From: Uloborus plumipes
Taxonomy: Eukaryota > Arthropoda > Arachnida > Araneae > Uloboridae
DNA: 64,000 nt
Direction: 5' to 3'
NCBI GenBank assembly: GCA_038373865.1
Contig: JAXGGA010005197.1
Location: 16,420 to 80,419, forward strand
Each line of letters starts with the position of its first letter. The stretch's first letter is position 1. The position numbers and the translations under genes are program-made. Below, piece after piece: positions 12,601-23,465 of the stretch. Under the pieces are notes generated by a model. The model ran no database searches. It saw only the letters and a list, made by a program, of their open reading frames with translations, and was not told the origin of the DNA.

Positions 12601-15600
12601 AAATCGATGTCGATGTTTTGGAAACATCAATGTTTTTGTAAGAACATCGATGTTATTACCATCGATGATAGAGGTTCGATGTTTTTCCAACATCAATTTT
12701 TTGGGTTCGATGTTGTTTTCGATGTCGATATTTTATATTCCAGCAAAGAAAGCTAAAGAAAAACATACTTATTAAACAGTTTCATCTTTAATCAGAAGTT
12801 GCAATATTGATCTCATTGGAAAAACATTTCTACGATTATTATCGATGTTTTGCTCTCAATGCTTCTGAAATATCTCTAATTTGGTTGCTACTTCGTTTTC
12901 TTTATGTCTTTCAACGCAAAACAACGATTATTAAAAGTTTTTTTTCTTCTTTCGATTAACAATTAAAATATGCGATATAAAAGATTCATCTTTTTTAACC
13001 ACTACTTGCAATATCTACCAAATTGAAAAACAAGTTTTTTTTTAATAACTGACTATGATTTACTGTCAATGATTTTTAAACATCGTTGCTTTGCATTTGG
13101 AAAAACTTTTTTTGAATTGAAATCGATGTCTTGCGGTTGATCTTTGTCCAGGAGACAAAAGATATATCTAGTTAAACGATATAAAGAGGCGCATGTAATG
13201 GGGTGCGACTGAATAACTGTACATTCAACTGTGTAAGCAATAAAAAAATATATCAATGTTTTGAAACATCGATGTATCAGTATCATCAATGTCCTTATTT
13301 TCCAACATCGATGTCTTGAAACATCGATGTTTTTCCTTCTATGTCGCACCCCTAACTCAAAGACGCAAAGCATTATGCCATAGCCAAATTTCAATTATTT
13401 AGAGCTACACTATAACCAATTATACTCTGTATAAAATAATACATAAATGCAGAACAAAATTTTACCTTTAAAAATTGAATAAAATTCTCCTTATCATCAG
13501 GTTGATTATCATTCCAAACAGGGAACTCCCAGTCAACATCAAGACCGTCAAACCCATATTTTTTCATAATATAAATAGCAGAAGCAATAAATCTGAAAAT
13601 TAATTATACTAGTTTACTTAAAATTGAAACACCTAGAAGTAAAAAGAGGCATTAGGGCAAAAAATAAAGTTTTGGAACTAACCGGGAGTGCACTAGAATG
13701 TAAAGCCCGCCTTGGTCTTTTTAAATCGGCTGCCCTTTAGGTTGTCGAGTAAGTTATAAATAATTCAAAGTAATACCATAACTTACATTTAATTTAAAGA
13801 GATATTTGGTACCAATTTTTAAAAAATACTTTTAAGAAGTATAATTATAAGGCATGTCAAGTACTAAACTATTTTTGAAAAATTGAAGTTTTGATGAGAA
13901 GGAATCGGTTTTATCATAATAATTTGTATCTTTCTTCAGAGTGCTTTCTATTGGAGGGGAAGCTAATGAATTCCAACTGCGTTTGCGACACATTGAATAT
14001 AATATAAATAATTCTAAACTTTACGCGATAAAAGACCTCTCTGCTGAGCAATTACTAGCAAGCAAACACAAAAATGTTAAAACTGCTGTTCTTATATTGT
14101 CTAATCAGTACAACCGGAGAGTACCTTACTATCTTCAGGATAAACTGTCTTACTGTTGCTCTTGGGCGACGAATTAATTAATACCCTTAACACAATTATC
14201 GTGCATCGTTTCACATAATTATAAGTCTGTCGTGGTAGCAATATTTTCAGTGATTAAAAACTCTGGAAAATATAAGAGCTCATTTATGAGTTTTTGTGAT
14301 CAGTAGAGTGATAGATCGTAAAGGACAGCTGAAAGAGTTTAGATGCCAGGTCAATTATATCCTATACTAAAATATTTATTGTTAGTCGAAGATTGAGGTA
14401 CAAATGGTACAAAAAATAACGCAACATCTTTTTGAAAGTTTTTTCTGTAAATTAAAAAAAAATGTCACACATCACCTTTATCCACTTGCCCCTTCAATTG
14501 GATTATTAGTTTTCGATGTAAATATTTCTTTTCTTTTTTTTGATAAAGTACAGGAAAAAATGCTGAGATCTTCCCACAATTCTGTCAGTTTGCGCTATCG
14601 CTCAACTTACTGATACATAAAAAAATATTAGGAATTAATCAAGCAAGTAACAGGAACGGAAACTACAGATACCAAACATTAGGATTATTTTTTGTTACTG
14701 AAACAAAAAGGTTTTCATACTTAAAACGATTCCCGGGAAAACTGACCGCTGATGAAAATCCTGCATCACTCCCACCTCCGCCAACAGTCATCAATACTTT
14801 CAAATCTGGGTGTTGTTTCTTTAAAGCAGTAGTCTCTGTGTACAGTTTTTCATTTTTTCCTATATTTATGACACCATCTTTCACAAAGGAAAACCCAGCA
14901 ATGATGTGAGTACACAAAGTTGCATCCAACTTGTTCGGAGGAGGATCATAAGAAACATAGTAACAGACACGATTCAAGGTTGAAGTTCCTAGAGTAAAAA
15001 AAAAAATGCACTTTGTGAGATTTTTAAATCATTAACGTTAGAGATCAGATGCTTTAATTTAAAAAATAATTACTTTTAACTAATAAACGTGTATAGATAC
15101 ATGCAAATTATTGCATAGTCCATAAAAGAAAACTCAAACATAAGCGAAAACGCAACATCTAAAAAAACTCGTTATTTCAAAATTTTTAAGGAGGTCTGAA
15201 GGTTAACAATGAATGTTATTATCAAAAAACAACAAAAATCACTTAAACGGTGAAAAATAAGTTAAAAACCGCATATTATTTATTGAAGTTTTTTTTTTTT
15301 AATTTTAAGGAACAATTTTCCAAGTGATCAAAATAAAAGACAGTTTTTATTGTTTTCGAAAAAAGCAGATCTTGTAAATACATATTTCTTGATTCAAGAC
15401 ATTTATACTCTGCGTATCTACGAAAATATGGACTACTCAGAGCTTTGGGATTACGGACTCTTCCAAATGTGTGTTGAAATTCATGCTCAGTTAAAAATAT
15501 GTAAGGCAATAATATGATAAATAATTAACAAGAAATTCCGTCAAGAAAGCAATGTGTCTACTTTCCCGTTTATTGACTCAAACATCAGCTTTCCAACATT

Positions 15601-18600
15601 AAATCAATGTTCTCTGAGCTAGCTGAGGCTGTAAACGGGTAGGTCAAACGTACATTTTTAATACTTTCAACTGATTTCTCAAAAAAAGGCAGTTCTCATA
15701 AAAAAGGAGAACAAGAAGTTCTGTCAAGAACTAAACGAGCCTACTTTCCCGTACATCGACATTAGCATTCTAGCATCTTATCATTATTCTCTTGATTATC
15801 TGAGACTGAAAATTACGTCAAACATACCTTTGTAGCACTTAAAGCTGATTTCTAAAAGCAAAATATACCCCTCTCATCAGATGAAATGGACAGGTAAAAA
15901 GTAAATAAACGAATAAATAAAGTTTTGTCGCACCTTTTAAAGAATGTAACTATTACAGTTCTTCAGTAGAAAAAATCCTCAATCGTTTTCAAAAATAAAT
16001 AAATAAATAAATAAACAAAAGTACAAAGAGCATCAAAACACATTTTATCAAACAAAGAAAAAAAAAACTCGTCCGTTAATAAAATGTCTCGAATTTCACT
16101 TTTAATTCGTTGCCAGTTATTAAATATAATAAAGAATAAAATGCTCTCGTGAATGAAAAATTTTTGTCACAAAAAAAAATCGTCTGCCAAAAAAAAAATA
16201 ACAATAATAAATAAAATAAATCAAATGAATAAATAATCAAAAAATCGTCTGCAGACAGTATTTTTTTCTGAGCCTGCATTTCCGCCATATTTGCGGAGTC
16301 GGAGTCGGAATCAGAGTCCTCACAGAAGATTGTTCAGAAAAGTACTTTACAAACATTATTTATCAAAACCATTTTCTTACAAAGTTAGTTTGAAGGAAAT
16401 CCGACTTTAAGTTCGGGATCAACATTCAACTTAAATTCCCCGTAGGCGCTAATGTTAAATTTTTTTTCTGAACGGTTCAAGATTAAACGAAAAATGGTTC
16501 AAATCAAAAAGCGAAGTATGGGAATGAGCCTCTCCGAGATCTTTCAAACAAAAAAGGGTTTGTTCAAATCGGACTGTTCACTCAAAAGGAACAGATTGTT
16601 TGAACGGTTCAAAGTTGAACCAAAAATTGTTCAAATCGAAAAATCAAATATGGGAATGAACCGTACTCGCGGAGATCTTTCCAACAAAAAAAGTTTGTCA
16701 AAATCGAACTGTTTACTCAAAAGTTAGCTTCGCGGGACAGGTTGTTTGAACGGTTCAAAGTTGAACCAAAAATTATTTAAATCGAAAAATCAAATATGGG
16801 AATGAGCTGTACTCGCCGAGATCTTTCCAACAAAAAAAATGTTTGTCAAAATCGAAATGTTCATTCAAAAGTTATTAGGGGGGGACAGACAGACCGACCG
16901 ACACACAAATTCCCCATCTCAATACCCTACTTTCAAATTTTTAATTTTTCGGTATTCATTTTACCTTTTTATTTCTTTTTGGCTTTTTTTTCGGACTTGA
17001 CGATATTTTTTTAACTTGGCGATATTTTTTTCGGACTTGGCGATATTTTTTTAACTTGGCGATATTTTTTTGACTTGGCGATATTTTTTAAATGCATTAA
17101 GCCACTTTTATACTTTTTTCGTCTTTCTTTTATTTTTAACGGGAAAGTAGGCTAAAAAGGAAAGAAGGAATGAAGAAAGAAATTACCGAATGCAATAGAA
17201 TTCACGGCGAATTCCTTTTCTTAAATTAAGTGAACTCTCACTTATACACTGCCTCATTTATGCGCCTTTTTCATTTCTAAGACGATTTTCAATGGTCCCA
17301 GCACATTCAATAGCAAAATAATAATAATATCATTCGTTTATGCGTCGCTCTAAAGATAAATGTTTCACTCATGAGCGTAAAATAATATATATTTAATTTA
17401 TTTTCTTTAAATAATTAGCGTGTTTCTTCCTTTTCCTTTTTACTCTTTCTTTTTTACTGCTCACGGAAGGCATTTTTTTCCGTCTGAACTCGAGTTCGGA
17501 TAGGGAGAATTATTTATTATGCAATGTTTTAAAATAAACAGTTTGTGACTAGGTATGCTACGATTTTTGTTTTCTCTTTATCAGTAGTTACGGTTACAGA
17601 AATTGCCAAACCGTAGTAATATGTTTCTTTTCTATAGAAACATTCTTATTCATGCTCTCATTTGAAATTATGTTGGGTTCAGACCTTCAAATAGACTTGT
17701 TCACTTATACATCTCTTTCAGTTATGCACCTTTTTCTGTTGGTCCGTTTGGGCCGGCGCATAAGTGAGAGTTCACGGTACTAAGGTTTAGTTTTTCCCTA
17801 AATTTTAACCTTACATAATGATCTTTCCATTCGCAGGTCTGGGGTTGAATACACTATCTTACGGTCAGTTACAAAAATAGAGAAGGAGGTGAAAGTTTTC
17901 AGTTTTGTGCGGACCAGGTAAATGGCCGTTCAAGCAAGTCATATCTTACGTAAGAAAGCCGATCTTAAACTTTAAGCCACCTTTAGCCAGAAGCTGCAGC
18001 CCCATCTATGGTTTATTGAATTGCAGATAAGGACCACTTTGAAGTCAGGTTTTCTTTTTTTTTAATATAAGAAGCCAGTTGCTCGAAAAGTAAACTGAAG
18101 AACGAAATTCCAAAAAATATTACCTCTCAACATACAGTCTGGAAACTGAAGACGTACAAAATAAATAACCAAGCAAAAAATGTAGCAATTGATTTTAAGT
18201 AATACGAAAGCACTAAAAAAAAATTTGCTGAAAAAATACTTTAATTGTTTCGAAAAAAAAGAAAATAAAAGAGAAAGATTTAAAAATAAAAATCACATCA
18301 AATTAAAAGAATCGGTGAAATAAAATTTAAACATCAAGTTCGCGAAAAAGGAGGGTACACTTCACCTATTATTCAAAACATCCCAAGCAGTATACTTTGT
18401 GTACTGTGATATACCCACTAATCCAACACTGATTATATACAGGGTGTCCACTCCAATCGTGGACCAATAGCTAATTTCTAAACCGTTAGAGATAAGCATA
18501 TAGTTTATTTAGGAAAAAATCTCCAAATTACGAAAGAAATTTTGGGTCTATTCAATGTTTTTAAAAAAATTAAATTTTGAAAAAGTTACGAAATTTACAT

Positions 18601-19330
18601 TTTTATACAGCCCCGCAGTCCTATCAATCATAGTTAGTAAAAAATTCTTGACACTGTAACGTTTAAAACTAAAAAAAATCACTCTTCTACCACAAAAATT
18701 GACCGAGTTATGACGTTTTGAAAAATCAAGATTTTGAATGATTTCGCATACGGTCCCTTAAGCGATCTCTCGATGACGTCATGAAATAATGCAAAATCTT
18801 GATTTTTCAAAACGTCATAACTCGGTCAATTTTTGTGGTAGAAGAGTGATGTTTTTTTAGTTTTAAACGTTACAGTGTCAAGAATTTTTTACTAAATATG
18901 ATTGATAGGACTGGGGGGCTGTATAAAAATTTAAATTTCGTAACTCTTTCAACATTTGATTTTTTGAAAAACATTGAATAGACCCAAAATTCCTTTCGTA
19001 ATTTGGAGATTTTTTCCTAAATAAACTATATGCTTATCTCTAACGGTTTAGAAATTAGCTATTGGTCCACGATTGGAGTGGACACCCTGTATACACATAT
19101 GTATGTCGAAAGCAACTGTGAAACAATTGCTTGAACTTATGAAAATATAGATAATCATAAAACATTTCAATGATCAAATTCATATACATTCAAAATTATA
19201 GCGATATGTGAAAACAAGGACATGAATAGAAAAAAAAAATTAACGACAATTAACTGATAAACCTACCACATGTTGATCTCCCAGCAAAAACCAAGGCAAA
19301 CAATAAAAAAGCAGACACTCGGAGAATCAT
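519..19330 (-). CDS. Secreted family-18 chitinase (GH18), 8 exons, complete gene
   Basis: Coding exons on the minus strand, 5' to 3': 19330-19267, 14988-14721, 13592-13466, 10242-10118, 8720-8591, 6462-6304, 2989-2870, 650-519. All introns are GT-AG and phases agree; the total is 1125 nt, 374 residues plus TAA. Residues 1-21 form a signal peptide (MILRVSAFLLFALVF core), so the product is probably secreted. The family hydrolyses beta-1,4 N-acetylglucosamine links of chitin. Seen in the protein: a C30/C47 pair around strand 1; FDGLDVDWE with D126, D129, D131 and catalytic acid E133; MTYD at 203-206; GIPTYG near 258-263; a final-strand GGAM motif at 341-344. N-glycosylation sequons lie at N189 and N359. 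The length equals a bare catalytic domain, with no chitin-binding or linker region. Odd points: Trp of the SxGGW motif is Gly (TVGGGG, 89-94), the Trp after GGAM is Phe346, and a conserved AYY segment falls in an intron. Active chitinase is likely; a chitinase-like lectin is possible. Confidence 0.93.
946..1262 (+). mobile_element. MITE family A copy 1 (intron 7)
   Basis: Ends CACTGTAAAAAA and (rc) CACTGTTAAAAA, flanked by TA on both sides. The interior is a chain of TTTACAGT / ACTGTAAA palindromic blocks. This is the long (dimer-like) form, with an internal GCCAGTATTATACTGTTG junction. Confidence 0.85.
2565..2820 (+). mobile_element. MITE family A copy 2 (intron 7)
   Basis: Short form: starts CACTGTAAAAAA and ends TTTTTGCAGTG, with TA at the left flank and AA at the right. 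It shares GGAACCTCTGCTGCCAGT with the other copies. Confidence 0.8.
2870..2989 (-). CDS. GH18 exon 7
   Basis: Acceptor atttcag, donor GTAATA, exactly 40 codons. It encodes ACQFLASGAKRVFD, QVPYAFKDFEWISYED and QESILAK, matching the alpha+beta insertion and helix before the last barrel strand of GH18 chitinases. Confidence 0.92.
4660..4808 (+). repeat. ~59-bp minisatellite, about 2.5 copies (intron 6)
   Basis: Successive units share ATTCGTGGTTTAAGTC, TTTCAGA and TGGAAAGTTCTAGA with a few differences. The open frame across it is a by-product of the repeat. Confidence 0.75.
5191..5219. repeat. GC-rich 13-bp perfect hairpin (intron 6)
   Basis: Left arm CTGGGGGCTGAGG, loop CCA, right arm CCTCAGCCCCCAG. 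It lies next to an imperfect tandem repeat (5118-5206) with ATCAGGTAAAAA and GATTCTGGGGG. Confidence 0.75.
6304..6462 (-). CDS. GH18 exon 6 (3' end uncertain)
   Basis: Acceptor tttacag, 159 nt to a strong donor GAA|GTAAGT. It encodes AWSSNYWNKMGMPKSKIMVG, then IPTYGHTYKL and GAPATAGGADVTFTE. The frame stays open past the donor and the next 10 residues (VSGDIAYYSE, to 6274) resemble the conserved family segment before the next Cys, but the base pair after that point is CC, not GT. I annotate the canonical donor. Confidence 0.85.
6573..7579 (-). mobile_element. Helitron-like non-autonomous element (intron 5)
   Basis: The minus strand begins with ATGAAGCTGAAGAGCTTGTT and ends in CCCGTGCAACGCCGGGCCAT. 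I recall this layout from Helitron-related repeats of invertebrates. No ORF is present. The 5' part is interrupted by the hAT-type MITE at 7580. Confidence 0.45.
7580..7914. mobile_element. hAT-type MITE, 335 bp (intron 5)
   Basis: Inverted ends CAGGGACTGATTTAC and (rc) CAGGGACCGATTTAC. The flanking 8-mers are ATTATTAG and ATTATTCT, 6/8 matching, as expected for a decayed hAT target duplication. No transposase. Confidence 0.75.
8591..8720 (-). CDS. GH18 exon 5 (M-x-Y-D motif)
   Basis: Acceptor tttacag, donor GTAAGA, 130 nt. It encodes YVDFINLMTYDFNDYFW; M203, Y205 and D206 match the conserved active-site strand-6 motif. The usual His-Gly after MTYDF is replaced by Asn-Asp. Confidence 0.93.
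8763..9012. repeat. TAA/TGA microsatellite (intron 5)
   Basis: About 250 bp of AAT/ATA triplets with GATGAT at the start. It sits just upstream of exon 5. Confidence 0.95.
10118..10242 (-). CDS. GH18 exon 4
   Basis: Acceptor ctttag, donor GTAAGT, 125 nt. It encodes the region with LLTVAVGAPKVIVDKAYNI (strand 5 of the barrel in this family) and an N-I-T glycosylation sequon. Confidence 0.92.
10402..10697. mobile_element. MITE family B, 296 bp palindromic (intron 3)
   Basis: Inverted ends CACTGTTAAAACTACAGGTT with about 60-bp arms, TA at both flanks. The middle is made of GGCACCCTATGGGTG-like short palindromes and is far more GC-rich than its surroundings. It sits about 155 bp upstream of exon 4. 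Confidence 0.85.
11555..11680 (+). repeat. Outer copy of a ~123-bp local duplication (intron 3)
   Basis: Near-identical to 11946-12068, which lies inside MITE family A copy 3; both contain GAAGGAACACTAAACAGAAA. Confidence 0.8.
11790..12307 (+). mobile_element. MITE family A copy 3, composite (intron 3)
   Basis: Starts CACTGTAAAAAAATG and ends TTTTTTGCAGTG. It is longer than its relatives because 11946-12068 is a copy of flanking DNA (11555-11680) embedded between two MITE segments. Confidence 0.75.
12591..13354. mobile_element. hAT-type MITE rich in ATCGATGT, 764 bp (intron 3)
   Basis: Ends TAGTGCTGCGAAATCGATG and (rc) TAGGGGTGCGACATAGAAG. The flanking 8-mers ACTGAAAG and ACTCAAAG match 7/8. 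Subterminal ACATCGATGT motifs repeat many times. It ends 111 bp from exon 3. No transposase is recognised. Confidence 0.75.
13466..13592 (-). CDS. GH18 exon 3 (catalytic motif)
   Basis: Acceptor ttttcag, donor GTAAAA, 127 nt. It encodes KKYGFDGLDVDWEFPVW, holding the full D-x-x-D-x-D-x-E catalytic signature (D126, D129, D131, E133). Confidence 0.96.
14721..14988 (-). CDS. GH18 exon 2 (barrel strands 1-3)
   Basis: Acceptor ctctag, donor GTATGA. It encodes residues 22-111, including VCYYVSYDPP, LCTHIIAGF and KVLMTVGGGG. The open frame runs on past the donor to about 14663, but a phase-2 junction at 14721 gives NRFK-FIASA, which fits the family; a later donor at 14698 does not match the phase of exon 3. 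Confidence 0.92.
16470..16885 (+). repeat. Tandem repeat of ~132-146 bp, 3 units (intron 1)
   Basis: Units start at about 16470, 16602 and 16748 with GAACGGTTCAAAGTTGAACC and contain ATATGGGAATGA and GAGATCTTTCCAACAAAAAA. The array ends in GGGGGGGACAGACAGACCGA. Long open frames here result from the repetition. Confidence 0.8.
16992..17092 (+). repeat. ~20-bp tandem repeat, 5 units (intron 1)
   Basis: Repeats of ACTTGGCGATATTTTTTT. Confidence 0.85.
17230..17775. mobile_element. Decayed inverted-repeat element, 546 bp (intron 1)
   Basis: Inverted ends GTGAACTCTCACTTAT, with further TTCACTTATAC / TTATGCACC motifs inside near 17699. No ORF. It resembles pogo-type MITEs but lacks a clear TA duplication. 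Confidence 0.5.
18440..19089. mobile_element. 650-bp foldback element (intron 1)
   Basis: Two ~297-bp near-perfect inverted arms (18440-18736 and 18793-19089) around a ~56-bp centre. Ends CAGGGTGTCCACTCCAATCG and its complement; TA flanks on both sides suggest Tc1/mariner-type integration. The left end is about 650 bp downstream of exon 1 in gene direction. Confidence 0.9.
19267..19330 (-). CDS. GH18 exon 1 (signal peptide)
   Basis: Starts at ATG 19330-19328; an in-frame TAA lies 18 nt before the ATG. It encodes 21 hydrophobic-rich residues typical of a secretory signal and ends TGTG before donor GTAGGT in phase 1, which matches exon 2. The exon is too short for ordinary ORF scans. No other upstream ATG fits the phase and gives a signal peptide. 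Confidence 0.85.
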
Positions 19331-19428
19331 TAGGATGCCTATTAATTAAACTGTTCTTACCAGAAAGAGAAATAGTCAGTAAAAAGTTTTGAAATTTTTA
19401 TGTATACAAAGCAGATGAAAAAGTTACA

Positions 19429-19435
19429 TTTTATA
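19429..19435 (-). promoter_or_regulatory. Candidate TATA box of the GH18 gene
   Basis: TATAAAA on the minus strand about 100 nt upstream of the start codon, a plausible spacing for a short 5' UTR. In AT-rich DNA this may be chance. Confidence 0.35.
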
Positions 19436-22400
19436 AGCAAATGCAAGTGATGATAACAATTATCATTCAAATATGAAACTCAAAACGTTTTATCAATGCT
19501 TTGTAACACGGAAATCTTCACATTAAAGATACTGATAACAACCAAACATCGAAGAGATCAAGTCAAACTTACGCGAGGTGTTTTAGATAAAAACGAGCTA
19601 TTGGTCGTACTACTTCCTTGATTTACTTTCACTTTCGTTTCAGTTAATAGTTTGCTGAAAATAATCTTATACCTAAGCATTATCTTATCATTAATTGTGT
19701 TAATACCTTACTTTCCTTGTCAAAAATAAGGAAATGTGCTTCACAGGAATGTGATTTTAACTAGCAACATAATTTTCTGTGTGATTTAAAAACCAGTGTT
19801 AATTTGAAACTTTTTTTAACCAAAAAAATGGGTTTAATAGTTTTAACAAGGTTTAATTTTTTGGCTGAAACGCTGTTTATTTGGTGCAAAAACTATTTAT
19901 AAAGAAAACCATTTGATTTTCGGAAGAATGATGGAGATTTGAATAAATTAGTTTCATTAAAGTTCAAAAACGCTAAATCTTGGTGAGTAATTAAATAACT
20001 AAAAATAAAATCTTGCTTTAAATTTTCCCTATACTGGAGCTTTTTATAGGGGATTTAATTGTTTAAAAAGGTTTTAATGGTAAAAATGTGGTATACGTAA
20101 TAGACCATTGCGTAAATAATCAAGGACAAAAATACCATGAAGATTTAGACATGATTAATAATAACTAACTAAGGAACTTGTGAAAAAAGTTTCTCCCGAG
20201 TATATCTTTTTACGATAAGTAGAAATAAAGGTAAAATTAAAAAGACGTATTTTTAAATATATGTGAATGTGTATAATGTGTGAACATAGAAATTATTTTA
20301 GCAGTATCTGCAAAAAAAAAAAAAAAACACGCACACACACACACACAAGACTGTTGCATAGTACATACTTATAAAACCAAAAGATCAACACATATTTTGT
20401 TTGAAGCTAAAAAAAAGGGTTAAAAGCATGTAATAGCTTACCTAATGTAGCAGTGATCGCTCTTATGCAAATAGGAGGAAGATTCTTGAAGAAATTCATT
20501 AAGGTTTACATTGCAGAAATTACTTCTCCTGATTCATTGTAATTTGGAGAAATAATTTCTAGGGAATATTTCTCCATATATTATAGTACTACATTGAACA
20601 ATTTATTTGGTTTAATTACTCCATGAATCATATACATTCAATAAAAATCATAAAAGCCAAATGTACACTACTCCCTTGATAATTGCATTAGACCTCTATG
20701 GAGCGGAAAGAGAAACTAAAACCAATGAATTATGTAAAAAAAAATAGAGCAAAAGAGGAAAAACAAAATTGAATCCTAAAACACTAGATCAACTTTTAAC
20801 ATCAAATAAAAATGAAAATTAAGCTATAAAAATGATAATATTCTATAAACTTTTATCTCGTGAAGTTTTTCTTATTTTGGGAAAGAACGAACCTGAGAAT
20901 AAATTCGAGAAATTGCTCGAGGTCTACACTTCTCAGAACAACTAGCTCATTATTTATTATGCGAATACGAAAACTAATTTTCTCATCCAATCAATAGGTG
21001 ATAAGTTACGATGAATTATTCACGTGGCAGTACAACTCATTAGTCTATAAACCTCACCTTTATTAGCTATTGAAAAAAAAATAGTACTTCATAAAGTAAT
21101 ACTTGACTGTAGGCAAAATCATATTTAAAATAGCAAGTTTAAAATATTAAGATATATATGTACAAAATAAAATCTACAAAGATCAAATTTTGCTATTTGT
21201 AAAACAAAACATATAATTATTTAATGACTCCTTAATTAATATCTCTAGAATATCACCCTTCTATCCCTAAAATTAAATTTTGTTGAAGAAAATGGTATAA
21301 AGAGCAATAAACTACCAAAGTAGTTTATCTAGAAGTTTACCTTCAATTTAATTATTTCTTGAAAGGGATCGAAATAAAATAAAACATTTTTATTTGTGCA
21401 TCATCTTTTAACGAAAAATCCTTTAATATAATTTACCGTGTGTGTGTTTTTTACCTAGAAATGCTTATTATTTTAGTTTTTTTTTTTTACTATATTTTCT
21501 TAAAAGTTGCTTAATTATTTAATCTTTTCTAGAACTGAATAGTATTTTTATTAGCTTGTTTTTTTTTCCTGGTTTCCGACGCTTTAAAGTATAAATATGA
21601 AATACTTTCAGTCGGCGCAATGTTAAGTAGCAATAAAAGTTAGAAAATATTTTGATGTTTCAAAAAATGCACTATATATTTTATTAATGTTATTAAATTA
21701 ACTTCGCACGTTTTCGTAATTTTGACTTCCTGCTAAGCATCAAAACTAAAACGAATAACTTGGTAGAGAGTTAACTATATCACATCTTACTAATTTGTTT
21801 TAAAATTTTCATTTTTTCTCTACAAACCGTGTTTCAATATCTCGACCGCCAAGCTAAAGTATGCATGTTAGTTGTAAGTAACAAACCCATACGGCCAAAA
21901 CAGAACTCTAACGAGAAATATCATTCCCCTGCTTAATATTGACTTCAAAAGGAATATTTAGGGAGGATGGTATAGGTAGCCAAACGATATATTCTACCAT
22001 CAAAAATACTGTTATGTCCAAACTTTGAAGCACTGTCAGTTACATCCTTATGATGTGTTGATCTAGCTTTTTAGATATTGCAAAGTTAAATGCATGTTGG
22101 TAAAATTTTGCAACCACAAGTAAAAAGGCTAAATTTGTGTTTAATTCCTCTTATTGAAAAAAGATCTGTTTTTGTTTTTTGTTGACCGTCTAGTCAAAAA
22201 AGAAAAAAAAGATTGTACATGCTGAGTATTGTACAGACTTTATAGTGATTAAGGTGATATGAACTAAGGCTAAAATAAGCTGATATGGAGTAGCGGACAG
22301 ATTAAATATAGTATTTAACAAATACCATTTAGGAACTCGATTTATATTATCAAAACAAATTTCGCTCTACTGAGTAGTTACGTGTTAGTTAAAATGTAGT

Positions 22401-22575
22401 TGAACAATTCATTAGCTCCAGCTGAAAAAATGCAAAAAGATTGACTGAAGTTTTTAGCTGTATTAGGCTTTGTTTTCTTAAGAAAGTTTCAGTTAAAATG
22501 TTTTAATACATGTAACTTTGTGTGCATCCAATACATTTGTTTCATTAATTGAACTTAACTGTTGTATGGCTTATA
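19436..22575. other. Upstream flank of the GH18 gene, no gene seen
   Basis: AT-rich DNA without convincing exons on either strand. A short (CA)n run lies at about 20326-20347. Confidence 0.5.
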
Positions 22576-22932
22576 CACTGCAAAAAAAAGTTGTTGTTTT
22601 TACAGTATAATACTGGTAGCAGAGGTTCCAGTTTAAAACTAAAATGCACAGTAATAAACTGTAAAAGGGCTAAATTTGCAATTTATTACTGTAAAACAGC
22701 AATTTTATAGCTTATTACCACGAAATTAGCTGTAACACACTGTAAAAACAACACTATAACACTGGCAGAAAAGGTAAAATGGACAGTAATAAACTGTAAA
22801 AGAAGCTATTATGCAGTTTATTACTGTAAAGCAGCACTTTAAGTTTATTCGTGTAAAATTAGCAATTTTTACAGTTTGCTACTATAAAATTTGCTGTATT
22901 ATACTGTAAAAACAACATCTGTTTTTTGCATG
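22576..22932 (-). mobile_element. MITE family A copy 4
   Basis: Starts TA-CACTGCAAAAAAAAG and ends near TTTTTTGCATGGTA (decayed). GCCAGTATTATAC blocks run in the reverse direction to copies 1-3. Long form. Confidence 0.8.
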
Positions 22933-23359
22933 GTAGAAATGGTTTTTGAACTTAAATCGAATATTTATTTTTATCACTCCTTAAAGTTTTGCTCACGTTT
23001 CATGAAACACACTGTATGTAAAGTAGAGAGATATTAAATATGGTAAGTTGACATGATGCAATGCAATGGTCGCCGCTTATATGAATCACGCTTGTTCTAA
23101 AATGAAGGGCCAGGGAGAAAAAAGATGAAAGTGATCAAAAAGAGATTTAGAGAAAAACGAAGAACAAAGTTTGATTTCTCGTAACTCCTTGTATAGTTGA
23201 TCGTTTTCATGCACATTTTGGTCGATTCTCATTTTTCCCCCTTGTTGTTCTACCAGATGATAGTACTCCTTCATAGCCCCTAAATAGAGCTAATATCTCA
23301 AAATTGACGAAAAAGTGACTCATCTTTTTCCCCCTGGCCCTTCAAATGTTTATTCATTA

Positions 23360-23465
23360 AAGCGGCTGATTCAATAAAGCGGCTGATTCAATTAAGTGGC
23401 TAATTCAATAAAGTGACCAATTAAACAAAGTGGCCAATTCAATAAAGCAGCAAGTTCAATAAAAT
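23360..23465 (+). repeat. Short minisatellite, ~17-bp unit
   Basis: About six variants of AATAAAGCGGCTGATTC. Confidence 0.8.

Noticed and set aside
13053..13394. 113-codon minus frame next to chitinase exon 3
   Set aside because: Lies within the ATCGATGT-rich hAT-type MITE; composition reflects the repeats.
14663..14720. Extension of chitinase exon 2 to the stop after NVWYL
   Set aside because: The splice phase to exon 3 and the family alignment require the donor at 14720.
16452..17014. Two frames with similar peptides (MGMS, RRDLSNKK)
   Set aside because: They translate a three-unit tandem repeat in intron 1; there is no host gene signal.
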